This document shows positions 37,201-48,181 of a DNA stretch of 64,000 bases, piece by piece; the first letter of the stretch is position 1, and each line of letters starts with the position of its first letter. Origin of the DNA: Apostichopus japonicus (lineage: Eukaryota; Echinodermata; Holothuroidea; Aspidochirotida; Stichopodidae); contig NC_092568.1 of NCBI RefSeq assembly GCF_037975245.1, positions 33,760,501 to 33,824,500 of the forward strand, given 5' to 3'. Below the pieces are notes generated by a model. The model did not search any database and was not told the DNA's origin. It was given only the letters and a program-made list of their open reading frames with translations. The position numbers were made by a program, and so were the translations under genes.

Positions 37201-37646
37201 GGCATTCACTAGCTATGTGTTACATATGTGAAAACTGTCCACGTTAGGCTCAAACGGGTAAGGGATTGCCTACAAAGCATAGTCTAATTTGGAGTTAGCT
37301 CTAGCTTAATGCAAAATTTGTAGTTGCAAGAGGCTCTTGGACTAATATTAGGCTACTACTACTAGGGTAAAAAGTACAATAACAACACATGAATACAATT
37401 ACAGGAAGACTGTGGCAAGTAGCCGAACGTTAGGCCTACCCTACCTCTATCCCGTAACACAGAGTTCCGTGAGGGCTCATATATGTGGCAGCGTCGCAAC
37501 TCTGCAACTGTCTCTGAGTCAGAATCAGTAGAATCCTCGATCTGAGACATTTTCCCTATCAAAAACGTCCGATAGATTGGTTGTCTCAAGTAGTGGTTAA
37601 AAGCAATAGCTACAAATCGTAATGTATTCTGCACGCGAGGTAACAT
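28232..37646 (-). CDS. MACROD-like macrodomain protein, copy A (8 exons)
   Basis: Exons: 37445-37646, 34333-34473, 33630-33752, 32566-32661, 31237-31257 (microexon), 30527-30808, 29596-29669 and 28232-28316. All are GT-AG and every phase joins. About 341 codons are assigned. The macrodomain shows '[20 protein letters not shown]', '[17 protein letters not shown]', 'GDAKITAAYLLPSQFVVHTVGP', '[17 protein letters not shown]', '[15 protein letters not shown]' and '[19 protein letters not shown]', the full MACROD1/2 order. MACROD enzymes hydrolyse mono-ADP-ribosyl-Asp/Glu and O-acetyl-ADP-ribose; catalytic activity here is inferred from motifs. Oddities are a ~41-residue insertion before 'IRSIAFPC' and 'IHESAG' where the family (and copy B) has 'IHRxAG'. 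The N-terminus ([20 protein letters not shown]) is basic and could be a mitochondrial presequence. An in-frame TAG 15 nt upstream confirms the first ATG. The 3' end is open: CCAG/GTAAAG may be a donor, or the frame may continue ~15 codons to a stop. Confidence 0.9.
30527..30808 (-). CDS. MACROD-like gene A exon 6, with loop insertion
   Basis: Encodes [14 protein letters not shown]..., the helix '[17 protein letters not shown]', an insertion of about 41 charged and Ser-rich residues ('[20 protein letters not shown]'...), then '[15 protein letters not shown]'. The insertion is inside one exon and is shared with copy B. It falls where vertebrate MACROD goes directly from the helix to 'RSVAFPC'. 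Confidence 0.9.
31237..31257 (-). CDS. 21-nt microexon of MACROD-like gene A
   Basis: Bounded by a strong acceptor (pyrimidine tract, CAACAG) and donor (GTAAGT). It supplies the codons between 'GDAKITA' and 'VVHTVGP', giving AYLLPSQF, which aligns with 'GYRLPAKY' in MACROD proteins. Without it the conserved beta-strand before 'VVHTVGP' would be missing. The same 21 nt is present unchanged in copy B at 50574-50594. Confidence 0.88.
31380..32300 (+). mobile_element. Rex1/CR1-like LINE fragment in intron of gene A
   Basis: Antisense to the host gene. Reads '[18 protein letters not shown]' (RT motif A region), then after frame breaks '[12 protein letters not shown]', '[13 protein letters not shown]' (YADDT motif altered to YANDT), '[20 protein letters not shown]' and '[14 protein letters not shown]', ending '[13 protein letters not shown]'. 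Absent from copy B apart from its last few bases. Disabled by frameshifts. Confidence 0.85.
32700..33440 (+). mobile_element. CR1-like LINE 3' end in intron 3, shared by both copies
   Basis: Encodes '[20 protein letters not shown]', '[20 protein letters not shown]' and '[15 protein letters not shown]', followed by a 3' UTR ending 'gaaacatataaatgaatgaaa'. The equivalent at about 51180-51850 is less deleted, so the insertion predates the duplication. Confidence 0.82.
33753..33838. repeat. GA/CT microsatellite at the acceptor of MACROD-like exon 3, copy A
   Basis: About 80 bp of GA with GGCGGA/GGTGGA interruptions on the plus strand. On the gene strand it is the polypyrimidine tract leading to the exon 3 acceptor (CTTTAG at 33753-33758). 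In copy B the tract is only about 20 bp (52169-52190). Confidence 0.85.
34780..35812 (+). mobile_element. Tx1/L1-like LINE 3' fragment with zf-RVT domain, copy A only
   Basis: Encodes '[20 protein letters not shown]' then '[20 protein letters not shown]', a CxxxxC...HxxxxC zinc-binding module found at the C-terminus of L1/Tx1-type reverse transcriptases. After a frame change it reads '[20 protein letters not shown]' and '[18 protein letters not shown]', also typical of that group. It lies in intron 1 of gene A. The corresponding place in copy B (after 53119) holds unrelated sequence. Confidence 0.82.
35813..37444. other. MACROD-like gene A intron 1, proximal part
   Basis: Unique intron sequence shared with copy B (54212-54440 and 55838-56590). 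The segment 35814-35891 occurs a third time at 44014-44090. A G-run lies near 37037. No exon recognised. Confidence 0.6.
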
Positions 37647-37650
37647 CAGT

Positions 37651-38214
37651 AGCAGTTTCTACCGTTAACTGTTACCCAATGCAATTTTATTCTTTAGTCT
37701 ATTCATAGTTAAACAAATGTGAGAATGTTTGCACACAAAGGTAAGGGACTATTGGCCATATCAAATCCCTGGAAATTTGGATATGCATCATTGACTATTT
37801 TCAGCATAACAATCTCTGTATTGGGAGTGTTGTTAACTCTGTACTTTGTGACGTTTGCGGTTGATAGCTATGACTAATACTGCTTAGTGTTAAGATCAAG
37901 GTGAAATACAGAAGGCAAACACTGTATTTGGAAGCTATGGTATGTTCAACTTCATTGCTGTTTGTAACATATTTAAGCAAGTACTGTACTATAAAGAAAA
38001 TGTATATACATTCTGGGTGATTTGACTCTTGAACAGTTGTGTGGAATTTGAAATTGTATTAATATGGGAGGGTAATATCAATTTGGGAGAAGAACACACA
38101 AGCAAATAGACTTAAAAACTAACTTGGGGCCACTTGAGAGATGGATCCTTGTGTGTGAATCTTTTCCCACTCTTGTGTCTGAGCATCCACTCATAGATAT
38201 GTGTCTACAGTGAT
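37651..38214. other. Region upstream of MACROD-like gene A; no feature recognised
   Basis: Should contain the gene A promoter. 'caatgcaattttattctt' and 'gttaaacaaatgtg' at 37678-37722 recur at about 53498-53560 inside copy B, so part is a dispersed repeat. Confidence 0.35.
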
Positions 38215-39824
38215 TCATTTAAATAAACACGAGAATGCAGGATGTTGGCTCATTCCAACATTCATTTGCATTAACCAATTCAACCCGTCGTCGTCAAAGC
38301 AGTATGCCTCGCTGGATGAATAAGAGAGTTAGATGTGCAAGTAGGCAAAAACGTAGAATGTGGAAGTTGTTTAGGAGGACTAATTCTGAATCTCTTTTGG
38401 CCAAGTTTAAAATTCATCAGCTGAAGGTAGAATGCTTAGTCTCTGATGGAAAATTGAATTTCGAAAATAACATTGCCATAAATATTAAGGATAACCCAAA
38501 GGCCTTCTTTTCTTATGTCAGCTCAAAGCAGAAAGTTAAAGCAGAAATTTAAAGATGCAATTGTTTCTCTTAGGGCACCACAGGCTGATAATATAGTTAC
38601 TTATAGTCAGGATCTTGCAGATCTTTTGAACAACTACTTTGTGTCGGTTTTTACAAGGGAAGATATGAGTAGTATTCTAGATTTTCAGGGGGGAAGTGAC
38701 AGTCATAAACTGGATACGGTCTTATTTTCGGATAAGGTTGTCTTAAAGGAGCTGCTTCGTCTAAATGTTTCTAAAGCTTCTGGACCTGATGCAATCCATC
38801 CGTATTTGTTGAAGACTTAATTATGTTTGCGTTCCACTCTTATTGGCATTTAGTAAATTTATGAATGAAGGTTATATTCCTAAGGACTGGAGATGTACTA
38901 ACATTACCCCAATTTTCAAGAAGGGTGATAAGTCTAAGCCCTGTAATTATAGGCCCGTTAGTCTCACTAGTGTTGTTTGTAAGGTCATGGAGTCTATTGT
39001 TAAAAAGTCTATGGCCAGTCACTTCAGCAGTCAGTCTTTGATCAGAGAGTCTCAACATGGCTTTTGTCAAAAAAAAGTCTTGTCTCACTAATATCCTTGA
39101 GTTTATGGAAGATGTAACAAGCTCACTAAATAGGCAGAAGTCTGTAGACGTTGTGTTCCTGGATTTCCAGAAGGCCTTTGATAAAGTTCCCCACCAGCGT
39201 CTTTTACTTAGGCTGAAGAGAATGGGTGTCAATGGGGATGTACTGTCTTGGATCGAGAATCGGATTGGTAATAGGAAACAGAGGGTGGTAATTAAAGGCT
39301 GTGCTTCTTCTTGGCAGGATGTTACTAGTGGGGTTCCACAAGGGTCTGTTTTGGGTCCCTTGTTGTTTGTTGCCTATATAAATGACATTGACGAAGATAT
39401 TTTGTGTACAGCTAAGAAGTTTGCTGATGACACCAAATTGTACTCTGAGGTCTTTTCCTAAAGCAGGGGCGTCAATCCGATTTGAAACGTGGGGGGGGGG
39501 GGGACGGAATCGATTCGAGTATTCCGGCCGCGTGAGTACTATCTAAGCGGAGCGCCACCATCGTTTGGCGCGCAGCGTACAAGAAAATTTTTCTTCTGGC
39601 AGACCCCTCAGATTGCAGGAAACGGCACTTCCCGTGCATTATGGCAGAAAGCAACACCCCTAAAATTGATAAAAATTTCCGGCAATTTTTTATTTTGGGA
39701 AATATTCTCGAAGGAAGTGATCGCCATTTATTCCTAAGTTTACCAATTCCTCGTCTCCCAGAGGCGCCCAACATTTAAGATATCGAAACATTTTCGTGTT
39801 GGCTGATCCATGATCACCGCCCAT

Positions 39825-40482
39825 CAAGGGCGGCGGAAGCACATTTAATCTGGGGGGGGGGGGGCACCGACATCAAAGGGCACTTTGCAGCAATTCGATT
39901 GGACTGATGCAGCCTTATATATTTAGTACCCTTTACAACTCTTATTGTATTATCTTATTTGTACACATGTACGCATCACTCCATCGACGCCCCCCCCCCC
40001 TCTCAAGGAAAATATGCATACTAGCACTGCAATATCCAATGTGAAAATTGGGAAACAAGGAACAAGTTTTCTTTTGAGATAAAATGAGGCGAAATCATGC
40101 TAATTGCTAAATGTAGGAATCTTCCGAATTAGAGTTTATTTCTTGTTAATATCTTAACAAATTTGTTTCATTCGAAATAGCTTTGAGTTTGACCCACAGA
40201 AATTCACTAAGAGTCAGAGGCGTAGCCAGAAGTTGCAAAGTTGTATGCACGACTATCTGAGCGGAGCGCCACCATCGGTTGGCGCAGAGCGTAGTAGAAA
40301 ATTTTTGGTTTTACAAACCCCTCAGATGGCCGGAAAAAGGCCCTTCCCGAGTGTTCATTCTGGTTCCCTGGCCTCTTGCTAACTTGAGACACCTCAATTT
40401 TCCTGTAGAAAATGGGCACATTTTTAACCTGGGGAAAAGTGGGGGCACGTGCCCCCTGTGCCCCCCGGTTCCGCCGCCCTTG
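39825..40482 (+). mobile_element. hAT MITE 'CAAGGGCGGCGGAA', copy 1, 658 bp
   Basis: Ends CAAGGGCGGCGGAAGC and GGTTCCGCCGCCCTTG with a near-perfect 8-bp duplication (CCGCCCAT at 39817-39824, CCGTCCAT at 40483-40490). It lies inside the larger hAT element. An inner segment beginning 'cagaggcgtagccagaag' at about 40215 joins two halves, and the same composite is seen in reverse at 59329-59990, so it is a genuine family. Confidence 0.9.
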
Positions 40483-40895
40483 CCGTCCATGCCCGTGAGA
40501 AGTGGTGACTGGGTGAAGAAAAAGCCATGCCGTTTGAAAACATGGGCAGAAAAAGTGAAAGTAGCGAAACCTAAGGTAAAACGCGCGATAACGAAGTGAT
40601 TATTTTCCAGGTTAATTGAGACTGTATCAAACGCGAGCTTAGGACAAACATATTCAAAGGTAATGGCATTACTAATCCCGATATGTCGTCTTTGAGGTGT
40701 GTGGAAAATCCGCAACGACCATCAAAGAGCAATTGAATATTTAGTCTACTTTTCGATTTCGAAAACACTTTTTTTTTAAATTATGACAAAATTTTATGAC
40801 ACCTTTTAATTTTTTTCGGGGGGGGGGGGCCTGTGACCCCGGGCCCCAATGGGCACGACGCCACTGACCCCAGGGCCTCAGATATAGGCCCATTG

Positions 40896-41262
40896 CAGGG
40901 GTGGGCAACCTTTTGAATGAATGGGCCAGATTTTAGGAGTGAAAGATTGACAGGGCCGCACCTAACCAACGGCCTGCTGCTGATTTCAAACCTTTGATTC
41001 CGAGGACGTTCAAGCAATAGGTGTGTGTACTTAATCTGTATTCACAAAACCATAATGTCAATACAGTCCTGTTGATAATTAATGGTGATAATAGACCAAC
41101 CTGACAGCATCATAAGTGCAGATAAATTCTAAGCAGCTAGCTCGTTTTGGCGATGATGCAAAATAGATTGATTTTTTTCTTTTTCTTTTTCTTGAGACAT
41201 CTCACGGGCCGCAAAAAAAATCACTGGCGGGCCGCATGTGGCCCGCAGGTTGCCCACCTCTG
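40896..41262. mobile_element. hAT-like MITE, CAGGGGTGGGCAACC ends
   Basis: Starts CAGGGGTGGGCAACC and ends GGTTGCCCACCTCTG, resembling the Charlie-type hAT termini known from other animals. A target duplication is not clear. Inner 'gggccgca' blocks face each other as inverted repeats. Confidence 0.7.
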
Positions 41263-41770
41263 GTCTATAGGAACGATGTCCCACAATTTCCCCGGACATA
41301 TAGGTGAAGGAAGCTATCCGCCGCGACTGCATGTGAGTTTCTCGACTTTCTGTCCTGGGAGTCATACCACAAAATGGTGCATTTCCTCATACGCCATTAT
41401 TAATAATTTAAATAACTAACTAATAAGGCACAGCCCATATCCGAGTTCGTATAGCGAGCTTAGCGCAAATTTGGCGCCAGCATGTTAAACCAGGTTGCTA
41501 GGTCTACGAGAATACATTTACATGAAATTTGAAAACAAGGATAGCAAGACAAACAACTTTTATTATGTTTTCAGGACCTCACACATGCGCATGTATCGTC
41601 AGACTTAGAATAGGTCCCATGTGATTGGTGACTAAAGTGATGAAGGCATGAAAATAAATCAGTGGTTTTTCGTTGGAGTCCTCAAGCAAGTTACTTCGGT
41701 TGCTAGGTGGATTTGCATCTGGTTATCGGGTGAATTCTGGTCGGATCGTACTATGTAACCACCATGTACT

Positions 41771-42548
41771 CAGGGACGTAGCTAAGGCCTGATGATTGGG
41801 GGGGGGGGGGTGTAGTGGCTGAAAATCGGTTTTGAAGCCAGAAAATTCCAACTGCTGCTTTGTACCCCCACCCTCCCGCTACTCGTCAACGATACGGTCA
41901 GTGTCAGTCAGAAAACCCAATCTTTCGCGACTGCACTTCTGTTACGAACTTGTTGCGATACATTTGTACCCACTGGCACTCATTTCAAAAACTTATTGCC
42001 CCCCCCCCCACCCCAACCAAATATTTTTGTGAGATTCGGGCAATATGCTGATAGCTTTTTGGATAATTTGCAATGTGTTTTTCAGTGGTTATACTGATAT
42101 TATTATTACCCAACAATTATCACCAATACGGAAGGGTAATAAGACGGAAAATGATTGTGTGCTATTTGCATGCGATGTAAAAACCGATGCATGCCTGTAT
42201 GATATGCATATGATCATGTGTGATGCGCAAATTGGGCTCCTACGCCTATGACGGAAGTTCTATTAGGCATTTTTTTGTAGTATTCAAAATCATAAGAAGT
42301 TTTGTACGGTGGAGTATAAGAATCGCGAGAAACAATTTCCCAAAGTGGCAAGGAAAACGTGGTAAATATGACCGGTTAAAGGTCAATTTTGACCGAAATT
42401 TTTAAAACATTTTACATGAAAAGGCCTAGATAAATTCGAGTGCGACAGTCGGAAATTCCGACTGTCGCACTCCAATTTTCCAACTAGCGTCAGTTTTACC
42501 ATGGCTTGGGGGTGAGACACACCCACACCCCCTCTAACGACGTCCCTG
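41771..42548. mobile_element. Probable hAT-like MITE, CAGGGACGTAGCTAAGG left end
   Basis: Left end CAGGGACGTAGCTAAGG followed by a G-run; a candidate right end 'CTAACGACGTCCCTG' lies at 42548. No target duplication is seen and the right boundary is uncertain. Dispersed repeat 'C' copy 2 occupies 42022-42250. Confidence 0.45.
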
Positions 42549-42880
42549 CGCGGTGAATATGGAACACGATCACATGGTTCAGCTTCTGTTGAGTCATGGT
42601 GCTCCGTAGCCTTGTCTTCAAACGCCTCAAAGCACTAAAAGATCTCTCGGCTTCCGTCGAACTGGCGGAGGAGACGAGGAGCAACCGCAAGAGAGCTTCG
42701 ACTTCACCAAACATAGCCCGTACCACTGGATTCATCAACTTGAATATTTGTCTATACCCTTCAACCGACGACGAATTTAACTGGCCTCGAAATAAAGGCA
42801 GACTATAAGCTTAAGATTGTTGGAGAGCTCAGAGTACCAACTCACGAGATCTGGGTGGAATTCTCCATTCAGCAACATTG
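42490..42880 (-). pseudogene. hAT transposase C-terminal (dimerisation) domain remnant
   Basis: Minus-strand frame reads 'MMNPVVRAMFGEVEALLRLL' followed by 'VSSASSTEAERSFSALRRLK' and 'TRLRSTMTQQKLNHVIVFHI', the hAT C-terminal dimerisation motif 'S-A-AERSFS-L--IK--LRS-M-Q-RL--L'. It resembles the TTF-type/ZMYM-like branch of hAT transposases. The upstream catalytic region is not visible, so this is only a C-terminal relic. Confidence 0.88.
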
Positions 42881-43975
42881 AGTGATATTCGAGGATATGA
42901 ATCCTAAGATGTGTAAGCCGTAACCAAATAGAGTCACGACACTACTCTTTTTCCAAATGTGTGGGGGGACATTTGATATTGTTTCAACCATCCATCGAAA
43001 TGTGGGGGGACGTGTCCCCCCGTCCCCCCCCCCCTGGATTGACGCCCATGTCCTAAAGCGATTCTGAGAAGTTTCAAACGGATTTGGATAAGGTTTTTCC
43101 TGGTCTCAGTGATGGCAAATGCTTTTTAATATTGATAAATGCAAGGTAATGCACATTGGTAGTAGTAACCAAATGTATACCTACAATCTTAATGGTGTGG
43201 AGTTACAGGTCTTTTTTGAAAGAGACCTAGGTGTCTACATTGACTCATCTCTACATCTTGTCTTGAATCTGCTAAAGGAGGTAATAAGGGGTTAGGTATG
43301 ATCAAGAGGAACTTCAGTTTTCTGAAAGAGGACATAGTAGTTAGGCTTTATAAGCAGTTGGTTAGGCCTCATCTGGAGTATGCTGTGCAGGCTTGGAACC
43401 CATATTTTGCTAAGGATAAGGAAGTACTTGAAAAGGTCCAGAGGAGGGCTACTAGAATGATCAGTGTTCCTTATTATAGGCGGTTACAACTGTTGAATCT
43501 CACCACAGCTTAGGAGGTTACGTGGGGACTTGATTCAGGTTTTCAAGATTGTGTATGGTTTTGACAATTTATCCTTTACCGACTTTTCCATGTTTGCTAA
43601 TAGTAGTTGTACCAGAGGTCATTGTCTTAAACTCCAAAAGACACAAAGAAAGATTAATATTCGGCATAACTTTTTTCTAATAGGGTTGTGAATGAGCGGA
43701 ACGGTTTGCCTGAGAAAGTTGTACCTGTAAGTAGTATCAATGGGTTTAAGAATGCTTTGGACAAGCACTTTAAGCATTGTAATCGGGTCTGAGTGTTTGT
43801 GTCTTCAGTTTTTTCCCCCTCTCCTATAGGGTCCTTGATGGGGACTTGAGTGTCCCGTCTGATCCTTTTTTTCTTCTAAACTAAAACCCATTGAGTCTAT
43901 TGATCTTATTTTATCCTTTATTTTTATAGGTTTTTCTCATCCCCACATCGAAAAAATAGTTGCTAAATATTCAGT

Positions 43976-44098
43976 CTAGGACTTGTTATATGATTGTAGG
44001 GTTGTGGTAATTTACTGAGTTCACTGGTTATCATTGTATCTCAACGATAGGGTAGGTCTACAAAGTGGCCCTTCATTCTAAAGGCTCGATAAGGGATA
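43976..44098. repeat. Relic of a third copy of the duplicated segment at the junction
   Basis: 43976-44090 ('taggacttgtta' ... 'ctaaaggctcgat') matches 54130-54290 in copy B and 35814-35891 in copy A, all from MACROD-like intron 1. Copy B proper starts immediately after it, at 44100. The tail of one repeat unit is thus fused to the head of the next. Confidence 0.85.
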
Positions 44099-44099
44099 A

Positions 44100-47000
44100 G
44101 GCAATCAGCATTAACCCACAATACCTTGCAAACAATTTTGGATATAACCTTGTCCAGCAACCCTAAGGTCACTTATATCCCCACTCCCCCCCCCTACACA
44201 AATTAAAATATCTCTCTTTCACCAACCATGATTGGGCATCAATAAAATGTATCCTTTTAATATGACCAAGTACACACCACATATTTGGCTAGAAATGCAG
44301 AACCAAGCAAGACTAAAGTGACAGTGGGTATAAGAGAATACATTAAAATATTAATATTAATAATGATTTTCATATTTATTTACATAAAATCATATCACTT
44401 AGAGTGACAAAACAGTTTCATATTTCTGTTTCAGAAAGAGTAACATTTTGAAAGTTATTTAAAGAAAGGAAAACGAAAATGCTAGCATTGTATGATACAG
44501 AAACTCATGTGACGTCCCAACCTAAAAGAAGGATAAATATATCCCTCAATGGATATTCCACTTGCTGAATTTGTTTGTTTCACAAAGATTATGGAGATTT
44601 TCTGCATCTTCACCTCAAAACCACATCCTCATGGAAGCATTTTGTTGGCAATGATATGATATATTTCAAAACCCTTGATAATTTGGTAATGCAGATCTGG
44701 CAAGAACAGTCAGAGTATGATATCATAATGGCAATTTAGCTGATGAAATTATTATTTATGTTTCATCTAAATCATTTATTCACAGAGGCAATCGTCAGTC
44801 GCATTTGATGGATTTCAAATTATTCCAAACGTATCAGGTATCAAGGATAAATCAACAAGAAGATTATAGCAGAAAAGGTAAAGCATTTGAAGCACACCAA
44901 CTATGATCCACTCCCCTGGATTTTCAGCCAGTCAAATTAGGCCACGTTCAATTAACCATATCTCGGGATACAAGGCAGGATATTGGGATGGGGTTTTAGA
45001 CACTTCAACAAACATTGATTCTTGTAACGAAAATTGTTAGATCGTCTGGGGTAGTTGATTACTTTTGAAAAATAATGAAAGTGAACCTTTGAGCACAAAA
45101 CGTCTAAGAATCCACCACGGTATGTACATTAATGTTTCCATTTTCTAGTGTCTAAATACTCAGCTGTATAACTGTGGCAGCGCTAACATGCTTCTAATGC
45201 TGCACTATTACATTCCATAAGAGATATCACCATATAGGGGCATATTTTTTCCGCTTAAAAGATTTTAAGTGAGTTTTCCTGGCTTATTAAAGGAGCAAAC
45301 TTAAGACAACATAAGTAACAATATTCTGAGGCAAGGTTTTATCATCATTGCTCTTTGTCAAAGTGAAGCATAAACTCTAAAATAATTTTGACAACTATGA
45401 AGATTTGGAAAGACTTTACCAATTGCCGACAAAAGCTCCAGTGGGAATATATAAAGTTTGAACGAAAAGAAAATAACTTCATAATTCTTACGAGGATCAT
45501 ATATGGACCTCCATATATGTACCCTTAAGTTAGAAAAAAAAAGGTTTCAACTAGATCAGTGGTCTGTTTACTAACACAAAAATTGGAAAAGAGAGGAAGA
45601 GAGAGAGATGATGTAAACAGGTTGCAACTTCTTACTATCGATGATTTTGGTTAAAGTGGAAGATGTAAAAACGACTTTTGCTTTAAAATATGTTGCAGTT
45701 TTGTTGACAAAGTTACTAATTTGTCAGCATTGGAACAGTGCTGAGATCAAGAAGAGAAATTAATTGTTGCATCCCCGCAGATTCTTGTAAATGCATTCAT
45801 GAAATTGTAAAGTGATAATATGAACAAATTTGTTTCTACAGGTATGGATGCTTAAAGTTCATCATTAAGAAGACAGACACAATATTTACAGCACCCTAAC
45901 GGCGGCACACTCCATATAGAGTCTATTCAATACAATTGGCCTGAGTATTCAGTAAAAGTGCCAAAGAGCAACAGGAGAACATCTTTCTTGGCATTTTTTC
46001 CATATTTTTTTGTGGCTTGGATGTCAGAGTACACGTATGGAAGTAAATGTGGTACAAAAGACTTGGGTCAATTAAGACCACTTTAGGCCTCGCAGAAGCA
46101 GCGTACGAAAATTGTTTACTGCCAAGTACAGAGGTTTGTCTACAAGATACAAACGTACAGACTCGCATGGCATAAAACATATTTCATGGTATGGAAAATT
46201 GAAGGTGCCATGAATGGCCAAATGTGTCAGCTATCCAGTCAAGTTCCTCAAGTGGCAATAATATTCCCGAAATTATGTAAGAATCATATCTTTCCATATC
46301 TGCCTCTATGGATAAAGCAGATCCTCTATAAATTCAAAAAAATTATACCACACTTCTATACTATATATGGCGTTCACAAACATCATATTATTTCCATTGA
46401 TCACAGGGCATGGCCCATCAACCGCTAGGCACTTTAATGTTATTGTCACAGACAACCATGATATGGGTGATGTGTTTAGGAGAAGAGATACTCGAGGACC
46501 ATCACTCCTCTCAATCACATCCATGCCTTCAAAGAGAACAGAATATTAATCTTGTGATAAACAGGAGCAAATTTCACGATGGTGGAATGCGCCCGCTTAA
46601 AAACACAAGTTGCAAACATGCATGATGTAACTGGATGCGCTTTCTTACATTCAAAGAAGTGACTGATCTTTCCATTGCTGAGCTAGAAAAGGTGGCAAGA
46701 AAAGTTGGGATCAATTTCTGGAGGGCTAGAACCACGGGAAAACCTACCCACTAAACTAAAAGAAAACAGACAGTTCCTGTATTCTGGTTAACAGAAACTT
46801 ACTGATTTCTTAAAACTTAACAGTATTCCTCACCAATCATTTTTAATGTCTTTTGCTAGGCTCTCCGTTTTCTCTTACAGAATTTTCCTTAAGCGTGATA
46901 CTCAAATGACAAACATCGTCATCGCATGACTGGAATTTGAACCACTGATGAACCGCTACACGGACCAGGGTTATCAATCATATGTGTCTCAATAGTGTAA

Positions 47001-48181
47001 TAACTTTATATAAGTTCATGCAGGTGCTCGATCTTGGGATCCTACCATGCTGGTACTGTCTTATTTTTCTGATTCTCTTTAAGATATGGAAAGCAACCAT
47101 CCCCACATGAAGCAGAATCATCGTGCTCTACATAATCACAACTGTACACTGATCATTGGCTAAGAAAATTGCCTCAAGGATGAAGGTGGGTGGTATGCTT
47201 CCTACCACAGAGAGCAAATCTGGAAAACTGCAGTGCGGTGGGCTTACGTCTCATCTTCACTCGATCTGCACTGAGGGTTATCTGAAAATGCAAACATTGG
47301 AAGAAGAGATCGACAACTCTTCGAGGAATTCTCTCCATTAAATATTTAATACAGTTGTTTCATTGTCTTGTTTGAAACTATATTGTCATGTGCGACTGAG
47401 TTACATAGATTGGAGGAAAAACAAATTGATATCAAAAGGGTCATTCCTATGAAACTGACTAAAAAAACAAGAATTTGGCATGAGATCAACGAGACACCCT
47501 TTTTCAGCACTTCAATATCCTTGTTCTCATTCCCATTGTTCCTTTTAATATACATTATACATTTGAATATTATCAGATTATTCTTTTTCAATAATACTGG
47601 AAAATATTACACTAAAAAAACTTTAAAGTATTAAACTGCCCACTGATGATACATGATCAGGATAATGTCCCAAACTTTAAAATGGCCAAAGTATATAACA
47701 TTCCAAACAGAGAAATGCTAAGACTACCTCCTTGAATTTGGACTATTATGAAACTATGGAGAGGTATGATGGAAATTCAAAAAGTTAACAAATGTTCTAC
47801 TATGCAGGTACTATTTCTGAGGAATTTGTAAGTAGTATGGTCAGAATGATATATACATATTTGCTTTGAAGAAACTTTTGTGACTTAGCAACAAATGCAT
47901 TTAATAAGAGAATGATTAACAGTTCTATTTTCTCTACATATGAAATTTCCCATTAGCCAGAAATGGGGGGGGGGGGGGGGGTTGTGTAACCACATTGAGT
48001 ACAGATACTGTAGCAGTGTCAAGTGGAAAGTTTGTCACAAAAGAAATTTCTAAAGAGAAATTTAATAACAGATACAGAAAATGAAAAGAGAAATGGAAAG
48101 AATATTGATAGGACTTCACAATAAATCAAGATTGTTTTTTCGAACATTTTGGATTTCTTAATTACTAAGATATGTCTTTAC
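44100..48181. other. Duplicated sequence downstream of MACROD-like gene B; unassigned
   Basis: Counterpart of 23669-28231. Open frames at 46186-46428, 46306-46524 and 47156-47341 correspond to those in A with a few substitutions and one extra codon. No domain recognised. A G-run of about 17 at 47967 interrupts one region. Confidence 0.4.

Larger units (their letters stand above)
23669..37650. repeat. Segmental duplication, copy A (~14.0 kb)
   Basis: It starts at 'caatcagcatgaaaccacaa' and ends just upstream of the exon 1 start codon region ('taacatcagta'). It matches 44100-56806 in the same orientation, with long stretches of very high identity interrupted by copy-specific insertions. It encloses the whole MACROD-like gene A plus about 4.5 kb of downstream sequence. 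Confidence 0.95.
39464..43050. mobile_element. hAT transposon, 3587 bp, inserted in the CR1 LINE
   Basis: Ends CAGGGGCGTCAATCC and GGATTGACGCCCATG, with a perfect 8-bp target duplication TCCTAAAG (39456-39463 and 43051-43058). Long G-runs and C-runs sit just inside both ends. It contains a remnant of its own transposase near its right end and at least three smaller elements inserted into it. Confidence 0.93.
38215..43975 (+). mobile_element. CR1-clade LINE, ORF2 remnant split by a hAT transposon
   Basis: Recognisable CR1 reverse transcriptase blocks in order: 'NPKAFFSYVSSKQK', 'LADLLNNYFVSVFTRED', 'LLRLNVSKASGPDAIHPYLL', 'NITPIFKKGDKSKPCNYRPV', 'FLDFQKAFDKVPHQRLLLRL', 'TSGVPQGSVLGPLLFVAYIN', 'KFADDTKLYSEV', then, after the insertion 39464-43050, 'CKVMHIGSSN', 'ERDLGVYIDSSLH', 'RLYKQLVRPHLEYAVQAWNP', 'VLEKVQRRATRMI' and finally a WN-LP/FK-ALDK-type end (43690-43790). 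The catalytic YADD-equivalent is FADD. Several frameshifts and stops make it inactive. The 5' end is missing or truncated near 38215. Confidence 0.92.

Noticed and set aside
42490..42880. Host gene of the ZMYM6/TTF zinc-finger type
   Set aside because: It lies inside a hAT element with intact ends and target duplication and lacks the rest of the protein, so it is a transposase remnant.
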